NCBI GenBank assembly: GCA_023386315.1
Contig: JAEWJZ010000033.1
Coordinates: 62,001 to 126,000, forward strand
Length of the DNA: 64,000 nucleotides
Origin: Bacillota bacterium
GTDB taxonomy: Bacteria > Bacillota > Clostridia > Lachnospirales > Lachnospiraceae
Direction of reading: 5' to 3'
Below, in pieces: positions 55,761 through 63,304 of this stretch. A program made the position numbers and the translations under genes. Positions within the stretch are counted from its first letter, which is position 1, and each line of letters opens with the position of its first letter. The notes under the pieces were generated by a model. The model was not told the DNA's origin. It saw only the letters and a program-made list of their open reading frames with translations, and did not search any database.

Positions 55761-56507
55761 ATGACTAAAAAAGAAATCATGAAAGAGATTATAGGAAATG
55801 TTTTGATTCCCATCGGATTTGTATCTGGTGAAAATATAGATAGCTGCTGGTTTATAAGGAAATTCAGGAACAGTAAGGGAGAAACAGCAAGGCAGGTTGT
55901 TGAGTTTTACAGCAGCGGATGGGAGAAAAAGCTGTATATGGTCATTAATTGCTTTTCTGGTAAATACAGCAGTTACCGGATAAGCGATTTTGTGCCGGGC
56001 AGCAGGGAGGACGGTCTGCCCTATTCTACAATAAGAGAATATCAGCTGGCTGTTGAAGCGTATGCGGATATTCTGAAACAATATGGTCCGGACTTTTTTA
56101 AGAAAATTGCCCAGCCGCCGGCAGAGAATGATTATTTCAGGGAAGAGGATAATTGCAGGCTGTTTGAAAAACATGAGTCATTAGCCGAAAAATTTGTGGC
56201 AGAGCATAAACTGGATCTGTCGCAAATATCAACAGAAGATGCAGTGAAGATAATAAAGAAAATATTATTGGAAAAACAGGAAGAGCCTTTTGAAAAATGC
56301 CGGGATATGATACTGGAACTGTCGGCGTTTTATGGCTGTGTGCTGAAAAAGAGCCACAAATGTAAATGGGTCATGCATAATTGCAGAACACATTTTACAT
56401 GCACGCTTGATTTTAACTCCAAATCAATCCCCTCATTATATGTACATAATGACATTCATATGGCATGGAAAAATGGTGGGGACAAGCTGGATTCCTTAAT
56501 AATATGA
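55761..56507 (+). CDS. Hypothetical protein
   Basis: The 248-residue protein starts at ATG 55761 behind AAAGGAGAA. It has no signal peptide or membrane segment, and I do not recognise a family. The N-terminal half (about 1-115) looks like one mixed domain (VLIPIGFVSGENIDSCWFIR, LYMVINCFSGKYSSYRISDF). The second half is helical and then has a Cys/His-containing end (CVLKKSHKCKWVMHNCRTHF). It lies 32 bases before the MerR-type regulator but has its own promoter. The codon usage looks ordinary. Confidence 0.6.
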   Translation: MTKKEIMKEIIGNVLIPIGFVSGENIDSCWFIRKFRNSKGETARQVVEFYSSGWEKKLYMVINCFSGKYSSYRISDFVPGSREDGLPYSTIREYQLAVEAYADILKQYGPDFFKKIAQPPAENDYFREEDNCRLFEKHESLAEKFVAEHKLDLSQISTEDAVKIIKKILLEKQEEPFEKCRDMILELSAFYGCVLKKSHKCKWVMHNCRTHFTCTLDFNSKSIPSLYVHNDIHMAWKNGGDKLDSLII

Positions 56508-56539
56508 CCGTGTTGAACTGAATGGAGGTGGAACCCATT

Positions 56540-57370
56540 ATGGCAGATGAAATTGTCACAATCAGTGAGATGGCAAAAATGCATCACCTCACCCGGCAGA
56601 CGCTTATTTATTATGACCATATCGGGCTTTTAAAACCCGTTTCCATTAATGAACATGGTTACCGGTACTACAGCGTTTATCAGATTCCTGTATTGCGGGA
56701 AATCTGCCTTTTAAAAAAGCTCGGGGTGAAACTGGAGGATATTAAGAAAAGCTTTGAAAACCGCAGTCCCGATACAGTGATTAGTCTTTTGGAACTGCAA
56801 AAAGATTCCGTGGATAAGCAAATTCAGGAACTGAATAAAACCAGGATGCATCTGGAGCAGAGAATCCGGTTTTATAAGAACCTTCATGAAGAACATCCCA
56901 TACATACTCCGCTTATAACGGAAACCGGACCCAGGAAAATTCTTTTTGTTCCATTTCCCTGTGAGCCATGTAAAAATATTCTTCATCTTACGCTGATGAG
57001 GGCCTGGAATCAGCTTTTTGACTGGGGTACGGTACCTTCCAGCGGGTTTGGCACTCTGATCAGGAGCAGTCAGTTTGACTCGGAGGATCTATACAGGGGT
57101 GCCGGGATTTTCGTTGTGGTTCCGGATCAGGAGTATAACTTTCCGGGTATTGAGGAGATTCCGGGAGGTATATTTGCCTGCATGTATAAATATTCCTTTC
57201 CATATTATAAAAATGATTTTATTACTCTGAAAGAATGGACGGTGTCCCAGGGGTATGATATCATTGGTGATGCTCTGGATTTATGCCTGTTGGATACCAC
57301 ATTTTATAATTCGGAACATGAGGTGGATTACTGCTGTCTGCAGATTCCCGTGAAGAAAAGATCCTCTTGA
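56540..57370 (+). CDS. MerR family regulator with GyrI-like effector domain
   Basis: The 276-residue protein has an N-terminal MerR DNA-binding domain (about 5-75: TISEMAKMHHLTRQTLIYYD, HIGLLKPVSINEHGYRYYS) and a coiled coil (about 80-125). The C-terminal effector-binding domain (about 135-270) resembles BmrR. BmrR-type proteins activate transcription when an aromatic or cationic compound binds. It lies 64 bases upstream of a UbiD decarboxylase gene on the same strand and probably controls it. I chose ATG 56540, with GGAGGTGG at 56524-56531. Confidence 0.88.
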   Translation: MADEIVTISEMAKMHHLTRQTLIYYDHIGLLKPVSINEHGYRYYSVYQIPVLREICLLKKLGVKLEDIKKSFENRSPDTVISLLELQKDSVDKQIQELNKTRMHLEQRIRFYKNLHEEHPIHTPLITETGPRKILFVPFPCEPCKNILHLTLMRAWNQLFDWGTVPSSGFGTLIRSSQFDSEDLYRGAGIFVVVPDQEYNFPGIEEIPGGIFACMYKYSFPYYKNDFITLKEWTVSQGYDIIGDALDLCLLDTTFYNSEHEVDYCCLQIPVKKRSS

Positions 57371-57400
57371 CTGTATAGCCGCAATATAGTGCATAGTTAG

Positions 57401-57423
57401 CTTATCAGACTATTATAGATAAG
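57401..57423. promoter_or_regulatory. Dyad before the UbiD gene
   Basis: CTTATC and GATAAG form perfect six-base arms with an 11-base spacer, directly before the GGGGG ribosome site of the UbiD gene. It may be an operator, but the arms are short. Confidence 0.3.
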
Positions 57424-57434
57424 GGGGATTTATT

Positions 57435-58913
57435 ATGTCAGAAATGAAAGTAAATGATCTGCGTTCAGCCTTAGAGCTTTTGGCGTCAATTCCGGGTCAA
57501 CTCATTGAAACGGATGAAGAAGTTCATCCTCATGCAGAACTGTCCGGCGTTTACCGTCACGTAGGTGCCGGCGGTACTGTTATGCGCCCCACAAAGGAAG
57601 GACCTGCCATGATATTCAATCATGTAACCGGTCATGAAGACGCAAGAGTGGCAATCGGACTGTTGGCAAGCCGTAAAAGAGTAGGTTATTTGTTGGACGA
57701 AGCACCGGAACGGCTGGGCCATATGCTTAACGAAGCAGTTAAGAATCCAGTAAAACCGGTCGTCATTGATCAGAAAGAGGCAAAATGCCAGGAAGTGGTT
57801 CATTATGCATCCGACCCGGATTTTGATCTGCGCAAACTGGTTCCTGCGCCCACCAACACGGAAGAAGATGCAGGTCCCTATATCACAATGGGGATGTGTT
57901 ATGCATCTGATCCGGAAACAAAGATTTCCGATGTTACCATACACCGTCTGTGCATTCAGGGCAGGGATGAGATCTCCATGTATTTTGTGCCTGGAGCCAG
58001 ACATTTAAATGTATTCCGTGAAAAAGCGGAGGCAGCAGGAAAGCCCCTTCCTATTTCCATCAGCATCGGCGTAGATCCAGCCATTGAGATCGCTTCCTGT
58101 TTTGAACCGCCTACAACACCCCTTGGATTTAATGAGCTGGAGATCGCAGGAGCAATCCGCAAAGAAGCAGTTGAGCTGACTCCCTGCATTACCATAGATG
58201 AAAAATGCATTGCCAACGCGGAATATGTCATAGAAGGAGAGCTGCTTCCGGGTGTGCGGGTGAGAGAGGATCAGAATACCAATACAGGGAAAGCCATGCC
58301 TGAATTTCCCGGATATACAGGTCCTGCAAATCCCGAACTTCCCGTTATTAAAGTAAAAGCAGTCACCCACAGAATCAATCCCATCATGCAGACCTGTATC
58401 GGACCAAGCGAAGAGCATGTAAGCATGGCGGGAATTCCAACGGAAGCCAGCATTCTCCAGATGGTGGAAAAAGCCATGCCTGGAAAGCTGTTAAATGTGT
58501 ACTGCGCTTCCAGCGGCGGCGGAAAATACATGGCAGTTCTTCAGTTTTGTAAAAAAATCCCAAGTGACGAGGGAAGACAGCGTCAGGCTGCGCTTCTTGC
58601 TTTCTCCGCATTCAGCGAATTGAAGCATGTTTTTCTCGTAGACGAAGATGTGGATCCGTTTGACATCAGTGATGTAATATGGGCGATGAATACCCGCATG
58701 CAGGGAGATTCCGGTATTATCTGCATTCCGGGGGTACGCTGTCACCCCCTGGATCCGTCCAATGATCCATCCATCTCTTCTTCCATCCGGGATCATGGAA
58801 TTGCGTGCAAGACCATATTTGACTGCACGGTTCCATTTGACCAGAAGAGCCGGTTTAAACGGGCGAAATTCATGGATGTAGATCCTTCCCGCTGGGTGCC
58901 GGATAAACATTAA
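57435..58913 (+). CDS. UbiD family (prenylated-FMN) decarboxylase
   Basis: The 492-residue protein is a full-length UbiD enzyme. These use prenylated FMN to decarboxylate aromatic or alpha,beta-unsaturated acids. Family features include YITMGMCYASDPET, the region with catalytic acids IANAEYVIEGELLPG, and the final HGIACKTIFDCTVPF. No UbiX prenyltransferase gene is in the window, so the cofactor must be made elsewhere. Regulation by a BmrR-like MerR protein upstream suggests inducible detoxification of a phenolic acid, a plausible plant-derived substrate. AAGGGGG precedes the ATG. Confidence 0.92.
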   Translation: MSEMKVNDLRSALELLASIPGQLIETDEEVHPHAELSGVYRHVGAGGTVMRPTKEGPAMIFNHVTGHEDARVAIGLLASRKRVGYLLDEAPERLGHMLNEAVKNPVKPVVIDQKEAKCQEVVHYASDPDFDLRKLVPAPTNTEEDAGPYITMGMCYASDPETKISDVTIHRLCIQGRDEISMYFVPGARHLNVFREKAEAAGKPLPISISIGVDPAIEIASCFEPPTTPLGFNELEIAGAIRKEAVELTPCITIDEKCIANAEYVIEGELLPGVRVREDQNTNTGKAMPEFPGYTGPANPELPVIKVKAVTHRINPIMQTCIGPSEEHVSMAGIPTEASILQMVEKAMPGKLLNVYCASSGGGKYMAVLQFCKKIPSDEGRQRQAALLAFSAFSELKHVFLVDEDVDPFDISDVIWAMNTRMQGDSGIICIPGVRCHPLDPSNDPSISSSIRDHGIACKTIFDCTVPFDQKSRFKRAKFMDVDPSRWVPDKH

Positions 58914-58917
58914 GGTC

Positions 58918-58946
58918 TTTTCATCTTTTTACAGTGATGTTATAAT
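58918..58946 (+). promoter_or_regulatory. Promoter of the yjdF riboswitch transcript
   Basis: TTTTCA (58918-58923) and TATAAT (58941-58946) are 17 bases apart, just after the UbiD stop. The predicted start near 58953 precedes the riboswitch hairpins. Confidence 0.55.
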
Positions 58947-58964
58947 TAAAAAAGCAAAGATAAA

Positions 58965-59085
58965 AACACAGCCCATGGCATCTGTCATGGAGATCCGGTT
59001 GGTAGTCCGGACGGAAACGGTATCTCCGTTTCTAAGTAACCCTCCTCCTGGTCGTCCGTTCTTTGTCGAAACAATAAAAGGAGGA
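58965..59085 (+). ncRNA. yjdF-type riboswitch
   Basis: The leader of the YjdF gene has three small stems in a row: CCATG with CATGG (58973-58989), CCGG with CCGG near 58995-59010, and ACGGAAACGG with CCGTTTC (59011-59033). A C-rich stretch and the AAGGAGG ribosome site at 59078-59084 follow. Its position directly before a YjdF-family gene is the defining context of the yjdF RNA, which binds azaaromatic compounds. No terminator is visible, so translational control is likely. The exact boundaries need a covariance model. Confidence 0.75.
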
Positions 59086-59091
59086 ATTGTT

Positions 59092-59508
59092 ATGGACAAG
59101 GTTTCGGTTGGATTTTCAGTATTTTTTGAGGAGCCCTTCTGGGTAGGCGTTCTGGAGCGGGAAACGGATGGAAAGCTTTTTGTAAGCAAGGTCACATTCG
59201 GCGCAGAGCCTAAGGATTATGAGGTTAATGAATTCCTTCGCAAGAATTACTACAGGCTGAGGTTTAGTCCGGCTGTTGAGGCTGCTGCGAAAGAAAGCAG
59301 TAAGAATCCCAAACGGATTCTGCGGGAGGTCCGCAGGCAGATTCAGAACACAGGAATCAGCACGAAATCCCAGCAGGCGCTGAAATTGCAGCAGGAAGAA
59401 GGAAAACTGGAGCGGAAACTTTTATCCCGGGAAGCAAGGGAGGCCGAAGCGCAGCGAAGGTTTGAACAGAGACAGCAAAAGAAAAAGGAGAAGCACAGGG
59501 GCAGATAA
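59092..59508 (+). CDS. yjdF: YjdF family protein
   Basis: The protein has 138 residues from ATG 59092, behind AAGGAGG at 59078-59084; an ATG at 58975 would read through the riboswitch. The N-terminal domain (FSVFFEEPFWVGVLERETDG, VTFGAEPKDYEVNEFL) is the DUF2992/YjdF type. The C-terminus is a long, highly charged helix (EREL and REAREAEAQRRFEQRQ type) that may bind nucleic acid. Its function is unknown; the riboswitch ties it to aromatic-compound stress. The upstream UbiD/MerR pair has a similar theme. Confidence 0.9.
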   Translation: MDKVSVGFSVFFEEPFWVGVLERETDGKLFVSKVTFGAEPKDYEVNEFLRKNYYRLRFSPAVEAAAKESSKNPKRILREVRRQIQNTGISTKSQQALKLQQEEGKLERKLLSREAREAEAQRRFEQRQQKKKEKHRGR

Positions 59509-59523
59509 TGCCCCTTTCTCTTT
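59498..59523 (+). terminator. Intrinsic terminator overlapping the yjdF stop codon
   Basis: GGGGCA and TGCCCC pair around GATAA, which includes part of the stop codon, and TTTCTCTTT follows. Confidence 0.75.
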
Positions 59524-59609
59524 GTAAAAAATCAGGAAGAGATTGTTTGTTGCATGGGGCAGGGATGAAGGGTATAATCGATTCTATATAGATAAAAGCA
59601 GGTGAAAGA

Positions 59610-60863
59610 ATGTACATAGCAGATTTACATATCCATTCCCGGTATTCCATGGCGACCAGTAAGGAATGCACACCAGAGCAGCTGGACCTCTGGGCGAGAC
59701 GAAAGGGAATCGGGATTCTCGGTACCGGTGATTTTACCCATCCGGCATGGAGGGAAGAATTAAAAGAAAAACTGATTCCGGCAGAGGATGGGCTTTATAT
59801 GTTAAAGGCGGAGTACCGCCTGGAGGGAGAAAGCACCTCCGATTCCCTGATTCCCCGTTTTGTTATTTCAGGAGAAATCAGTTCTATTTATAAAAAGAAC
59901 GGAAAGACAAGAAAGGTACACAGCCTCCTTCTCCTGCCTGGACTGGAAGCGGCAGAGAAGCTTTCCATGAAGCTTGAGGCGGTGGGCAATATCCGTTCTG
60001 ACGGAAGACCCATCTTAGGACTTGACTGCCGCAGCCTTCTGGAAATGATGCTGGAGACAGACCCGCGGGCAGTTTATATACCCGCTCACATCTGGACGCC
60101 CCATTTTTCCCTGTTTGGGGCGTGTTCCGGCTTTGATACCATAGAAGAGTGTTTTGAGGACCTCACTTTGCATATTCATACATTGGAAACCGGACTTTCT
60201 TCTGATCCTTCCATGATCTGGGGAATATCCGCGCTGGACCGTTTCCAGCTGATATCCAACTCCGATGCCCATTCTCCCGCAAAGCTGGGAAGGGAAGCCA
60301 GCCTTTTAGACATAGAGCTGTCCTTTGACGGACTTTCTCATGCGTTAACCACTGGCAGAGGATTAATGGGGACCATTGAATTTTTCCCGGAGGAAGGGAA
60401 ATACCACCATGACGGTCACAGAAAGTGCGGGATTTGTTTTTCCCCTTCTGAGGCAGAGCAGCATTCCGGTATATGCCCGGTCTGCGGCGGGAAGCTGACC
60501 ATGGGAGTATCCCACCGGATTGGGCAGCTTTCTGACCGGGGAGAGGGTTTTGTGCTTCCACAGGGCAAACCTTTTGAAAGTCTGGTACCGCTGCCGGAGG
60601 TGATTGCTGCCTGTCTTGGGTATTCTGCCGCAAGCAAAAAGGTTCAGAATCAGTATTTTGGATTGCTGCGGGGGCTGGGACCGGAGTTTGACATCTTAAG
60701 GAACATTCCTCTTGAAGATATCAGACGGATATCGGATCCGCTGGTTGCAGAAGGAATCAGCCGGCTCCGGGAAGGAAAAGTAAAACGGATACCGGGATAT
60801 GATGGAGAATACGGAATAATAAAGCTGTTTGATACTGATGAGATTTCTGCCGGTAAAAAATGA
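59610..60863 (+). CDS. Endonuclease Q family PHP-domain DNA repair nuclease
   Basis: The 417-residue protein has an N-terminal PHP metal-dependent phosphoesterase domain (about 1-260). Metal motifs are DLHIHSRYS, GTGDFTHPAW, PAHIWTPHFS and SNSDAHSP. A zinc finger (CGICFS, then CPVCGG, about 275-300) and a helical C-terminal domain with HhH-like features follow. This is the EndoQ arrangement; EndoQ cuts DNA 5' of deaminated bases such as uracil and hypoxanthine. It overlaps or abuts the endonuclease III gene, suggesting a base-damage repair operon. AGGTGA precedes the ATG. Confidence 0.88.
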   Translation: MYIADLHIHSRYSMATSKECTPEQLDLWARRKGIGILGTGDFTHPAWREELKEKLIPAEDGLYMLKAEYRLEGESTSDSLIPRFVISGEISSIYKKNGKTRKVHSLLLLPGLEAAEKLSMKLEAVGNIRSDGRPILGLDCRSLLEMMLETDPRAVYIPAHIWTPHFSLFGACSGFDTIEECFEDLTLHIHTLETGLSSDPSMIWGISALDRFQLISNSDAHSPAKLGREASLLDIELSFDGLSHALTTGRGLMGTIEFFPEEGKYHHDGHRKCGICFSPSEAEQHSGICPVCGGKLTMGVSHRIGQLSDRGEGFVLPQGKPFESLVPLPEVIAACLGYSAASKKVQNQYFGLLRGLGPEFDILRNIPLEDIRRISDPLVAEGISRLREGKVKRIPGYDGEYGIIKLFDTDEISAGKK

Positions 60864-60880
60864 GGAAAGGATTACAACAG

Positions 60881-61507
60881 ATGACAGAAGAGAAAACCGG
60901 AGCAATTCTTAAGAAGCTGGATGAAGTATACGGAGTAACAAAAGAAGGGTTCCATCATGATCAGCCCTGGCAGCTGCTCGCAGCCATTATGCTCAGCGCA
61001 CAAAGTACAGATAAACAGGTGGAAGAGGTTTTACCTGACTTTTGCAGACGGTTTCAGACTGCTGATCAGCTTGCCGATGCTCCTCTGGAGGAAATTGAGG
61101 ATACTATCCGCTCCATTGGTCTTTATAAGAATAAAGCGAGAAATTTAAAAAAATGCTGTACTCAGATTGTGAATGAATATGGCGGTGAGGTTCCGGCCAG
61201 AATAGAGGAGCTGTTAAAGCTGGCGGGAGTGGGAAGAAAGACAGCCACCCTGTTTCTTGCCGATGCGTATGAAATTCCGGGAGTTACGGTGGATACCCAT
61301 GTATTCCGGATATCCAGACGGCTGGGATGGGCAGAAGGGAACAATCCGGTGAAAGTGGAACTGGAGCTTCAGAAAATTCTGCCTGAGGAACATTGGAACC
61401 GGATTAACTTTCAGCTGATTTATCATGGGAGAGAGGTCTGCACAGCCAGGAAGGCCAGGTGCGGGGAATGTGTGCTGGGGAAATGGTGTGAGAGAAGAAT
61501 TGAATAA
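60881..61507 (+). CDS. nth: Endonuclease III (DNA glycosylase/AP lyase)
   Basis: The 208-residue HhH-GPD enzyme has the hairpin LAGVGRKTATLFLA with the catalytic Lys, GVTVDTHVFRIS with the catalytic Asp, and the C-terminal iron-sulfur motif C-x6-C-x2-C-x5-C (CTARKARCGECVLGKWC). It removes oxidised pyrimidines and cuts the abasic site. I start at ATG 60881 behind AGGAAAGGA; an ATG at 60860 overlaps the EndoQ stop as ATGA and would add seven residues. Its 3' end overlaps the phosphotransferase gene by eight bases. Confidence 0.94.
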   Translation: MTEEKTGAILKKLDEVYGVTKEGFHHDQPWQLLAAIMLSAQSTDKQVEEVLPDFCRRFQTADQLADAPLEEIEDTIRSIGLYKNKARNLKKCCTQIVNEYGGEVPARIEELLKLAGVGRKTATLFLADAYEIPGVTVDTHVFRISRRLGWAEGNNPVKVELELQKILPEEHWNRINFQLIYHGREVCTARKARCGECVLGKWCERRIE

Positions 61508-62300
61508 TAAAAAAATAATATTAAAAAAAGGGAATGTATCGGAGGTCTTCAGTGACGGTAAGGTGGTCTATAGAGATTTGAAGCCTCAAAGTAAATCCAT
61601 ACACAGGCTGTTATTGCATCTGGAGAAAAAGGGTATCGGGTTTACACCCCGTTTTCTGGGAATTAGTAAGGATAATATGGAGATGTTAAGCTTTGTAGAG
61701 GGTGAAACAATGGATGATTATCCGCAGCAAAATAATATTAATAATAAAATCATAACCATTCGGCAGGCAGCACAAATGTTGAAAACTTTCCATGACGTGA
61801 CTGTGGATTTTAAGCTTAATCCGGAGGATATCTGGTTTTTAGAGTATAAAGGTGAATTACAAAAAGAAGTGATTTGTCATAATGATTTTGCACCGTATAA
61901 TGTGACCTTTAAGAATTTTAAGCCGGTGGGATTAATTGATTTTGATACGGCATGCCCGGGTCCAAGGATTTGGGATATTGCTTATGCGGTTTATCGTTTT
62001 GTGCCTCTTAGTGAGGAAGTATACGATATGAATACACGACAATATCGCCAGTACACCAAGTCAGCAGACAGTCTGGAGAGAAAATTATTGCTTAACGAAT
62101 TATTTGACAGCTATGGTATGGGGAATGCTTCGGAGGTTTTGCAGAGTCTGCTTCTCAGGCTTCAGGATCTGGTAAAGCTTTTTGATGATGAATGCTTAAA
62201 GGGAAATGAAGCATTTATTAAGATGAAAGAATCCGGACATCAGCAGTTTTATTTACGAGAGATTACGTTTATAAAAGAGAATATGGCTGATTGGATGTAG
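61500..62300 (+). CDS. Aminoglycoside-phosphotransferase-like kinase
   Basis: The 266-residue protein has the APH fold. Catalytic-loop residues are in VICHNDFAPYNVTFKN (Asp and Asn), and the metal-binding Asp is in PVGLIDFDTACPGPRIWDIA. The N-terminal lobe includes LHLEKKGIGFTPRFLG. APH-like kinases phosphorylate small molecules, such as antibiotics or choline-like and sugar compounds. The start is probably TTG 61500, inside the nth stop region (TTGAATAA); a GTG at 61488 is an alternative. The substrate is unknown; linkage to DNA repair genes may be accidental. Confidence 0.85.
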   Translation: MNNKKIILKKGNVSEVFSDGKVVYRDLKPQSKSIHRLLLHLEKKGIGFTPRFLGISKDNMEMLSFVEGETMDDYPQQNNINNKIITIRQAAQMLKTFHDVTVDFKLNPEDIWFLEYKGELQKEVICHNDFAPYNVTFKNFKPVGLIDFDTACPGPRIWDIAYAVYRFVPLSEEVYDMNTRQYRQYTKSADSLERKLLLNELFDSYGMGNASEVLQSLLLRLQDLVKLFDDECLKGNEAFIKMKESGHQQFYLREITFIKENMADWM

Positions 62301-62340
62301 CGATATGAAATTAACCGATAAAGTATAAAGGAGATCAAAA

Positions 62341-62817
62341 ATGAAATTAATGTTCAAACAACGCTTTTTTTCCTGGTTTGACAGTTATGATATCTATGAC
62401 GAGGCTGGCAATCCTGTTTTTACAGTCAGCGGAAAACCTGCCTGGGGACATAAATTGGAAATCTATGACAGAAACGGCAGTCATCTGGCGACTTTAAAAG
62501 AGCAGATATTCACATTTCTTCCCCGGTTTTATATTATTATAAACGGTGAAACTGTCGGCACAATAACGAAGGAATTTACTTTTTTCAGACCCTCATTTAA
62601 CATCGACTGTAATGGCTGGGAGGTAAAAGGAGATTTTTTTGAGTGGGATTATTCCATATACTCCGGAGAGGGAAACGTTGTGGCACAGATAGTAAAACAG
62701 CTGTTCCGCTTAACGGATACGTATATTATTGATGTGGAAGAAGAACGGGATGCTCTTTTGGCATTGATGGTGGTTCTTGCCATTGATGCTGTTAAATGCA
62801 GCCAGAATAATAATTAA
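62341..62817 (+). CDS. LURP-one-related protein
   Basis: The 158-residue protein has the LURP-one/YxjI beta-barrel pattern (FKQRFFSWFDSYDIYDEAGN, VFTVSGKPAWGHKLEIYDR, then FNIDCNGWEVKGDFFEWDYS). The fold is related to phospholipid scramblase and tubby domains. The role in bacteria is unknown. It ends with a helix. AAAGGAG precedes the ATG. It follows the kinase gene by 40 bases and could be cotranscribed. Confidence 0.87.
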   Translation: MKLMFKQRFFSWFDSYDIYDEAGNPVFTVSGKPAWGHKLEIYDRNGSHLATLKEQIFTFLPRFYIIINGETVGTITKEFTFFRPSFNIDCNGWEVKGDFFEWDYSIYSGEGNVVAQIVKQLFRLTDTYIIDVEEERDALLALMVVLAIDAVKCSQNNN

Positions 62818-63081
62818 AAAAGATGTTGACTGTGTATTCTGATTTCTTAGTTCAATATTGTTGATAATTCATTTGTCAAGTATCTTAGTAATAATATCTA
62901 TATGATCTTATTCTGGTAATTACAAAATCAATTCCTTAAAAGGCTATAAAATATAGTAGTTTCATGGTTAATAATTTAGTTTATGAGGAAAAGTTACGTC
63001 ATAAACCTTAAAAATTACATCCTTCTTAAACTGATATTTAGAAAGTTTATAATTATTAAAAAAATAAAAGGAGGATATAAG
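62818..63081. other. AT-rich region before the RiPP precursor
   Basis: This 264-base region is clearly more AT-rich than the genes to its left and marks the edge of the RiPP locus. A promoter must lie here, but the many TA-rich boxes prevent a single choice (TTGTCA at 62873-62878 is one candidate -35). An in-frame ATG at 62983 precedes the precursor start but has no ribosome site. Confidence 0.4.
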
Positions 63082-63237
63082 ATGAAACCAATTAACTATG
63101 CAGCAAAAGAGAAAGTAGAAAATTTATTTTCTAGTGAAGGGAATTGTGATGTCTGTAAATGGTGTGACGAGCCACGGGATGGTTGTTCTTCATGCGACCA
63201 AGAAGTTTGCTTAGGATTACCCAGAGATTATGACTAA
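63082..63237 (+). CDS. Six-cysteine RiPP precursor peptide (CLI_3235/Ccp-like)
   Basis: The 51-residue peptide starts at ATG 63082 behind AAAGGAGGA. The leader-like N-terminus reads MKPINYAAKEKVENLF. The core has six cysteines spaced CxxCxxC then CxxCxxxxC (CDVCKWC and CSSCDQEVC) with several Asp/Glu between them, ending LGLPRDYD. It is encoded 67 bases before a radical SAM maturase gene. From memory this matches the Cys-rich CLI_3235-type bacteriocin precursors that accompany the CcpM maturase. Thioether cross-links (ranthipeptide type) are a fair guess. Whether it is a bacteriocin or a signal is unknown. Confidence 0.78.
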   Translation: MKPINYAAKEKVENLFSSEGNCDVCKWCDEPRDGCSSCDQEVCLGLPRDYD

Positions 63238-63256
63238 TGGCAAGTAAATTAACAAG

Positions 63257-63286
63257 ACTCGCTCCGCAATTTTTTGCGGAGCGAGT
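63257..63286 (+). other. Strong hairpin between RiPP precursor and maturase
   Basis: ACTCGCTCCGCA (63257-63268) and TGCGGAGCGAGT (63275-63286) form a perfect 12-base stem with loop ATTTTT. No T-run follows; the maturase ribosome site AGGAGG starts five bases later (63291). It probably acts as a partial terminator or RNA stabiliser that keeps precursor level above maturase. Confidence 0.8.
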
Positions 63287-63304
63287 TGTCAGGAGGAAAG
63301 TTTG

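Noticed and set aside
57486..58004. Open frame of 172 codons antisense to the UbiD gene
   Set aside because: It lies fully inside a well-supported gene, has no plausible ribosome site and reads like a shadow of biased codons.
60163..60633. Open frame of 156 codons antisense to the EndoQ gene
   Set aside because: It is fully antisense to a conserved PHP-domain gene and its product has no recognisable features.
63082..63237. SCIFF-type ranthipeptide precursor
   Set aside because: SCIFF peptides end in a different conserved Cys pattern and are near-identical across Clostridia; this peptide has other spacing and an acidic core.
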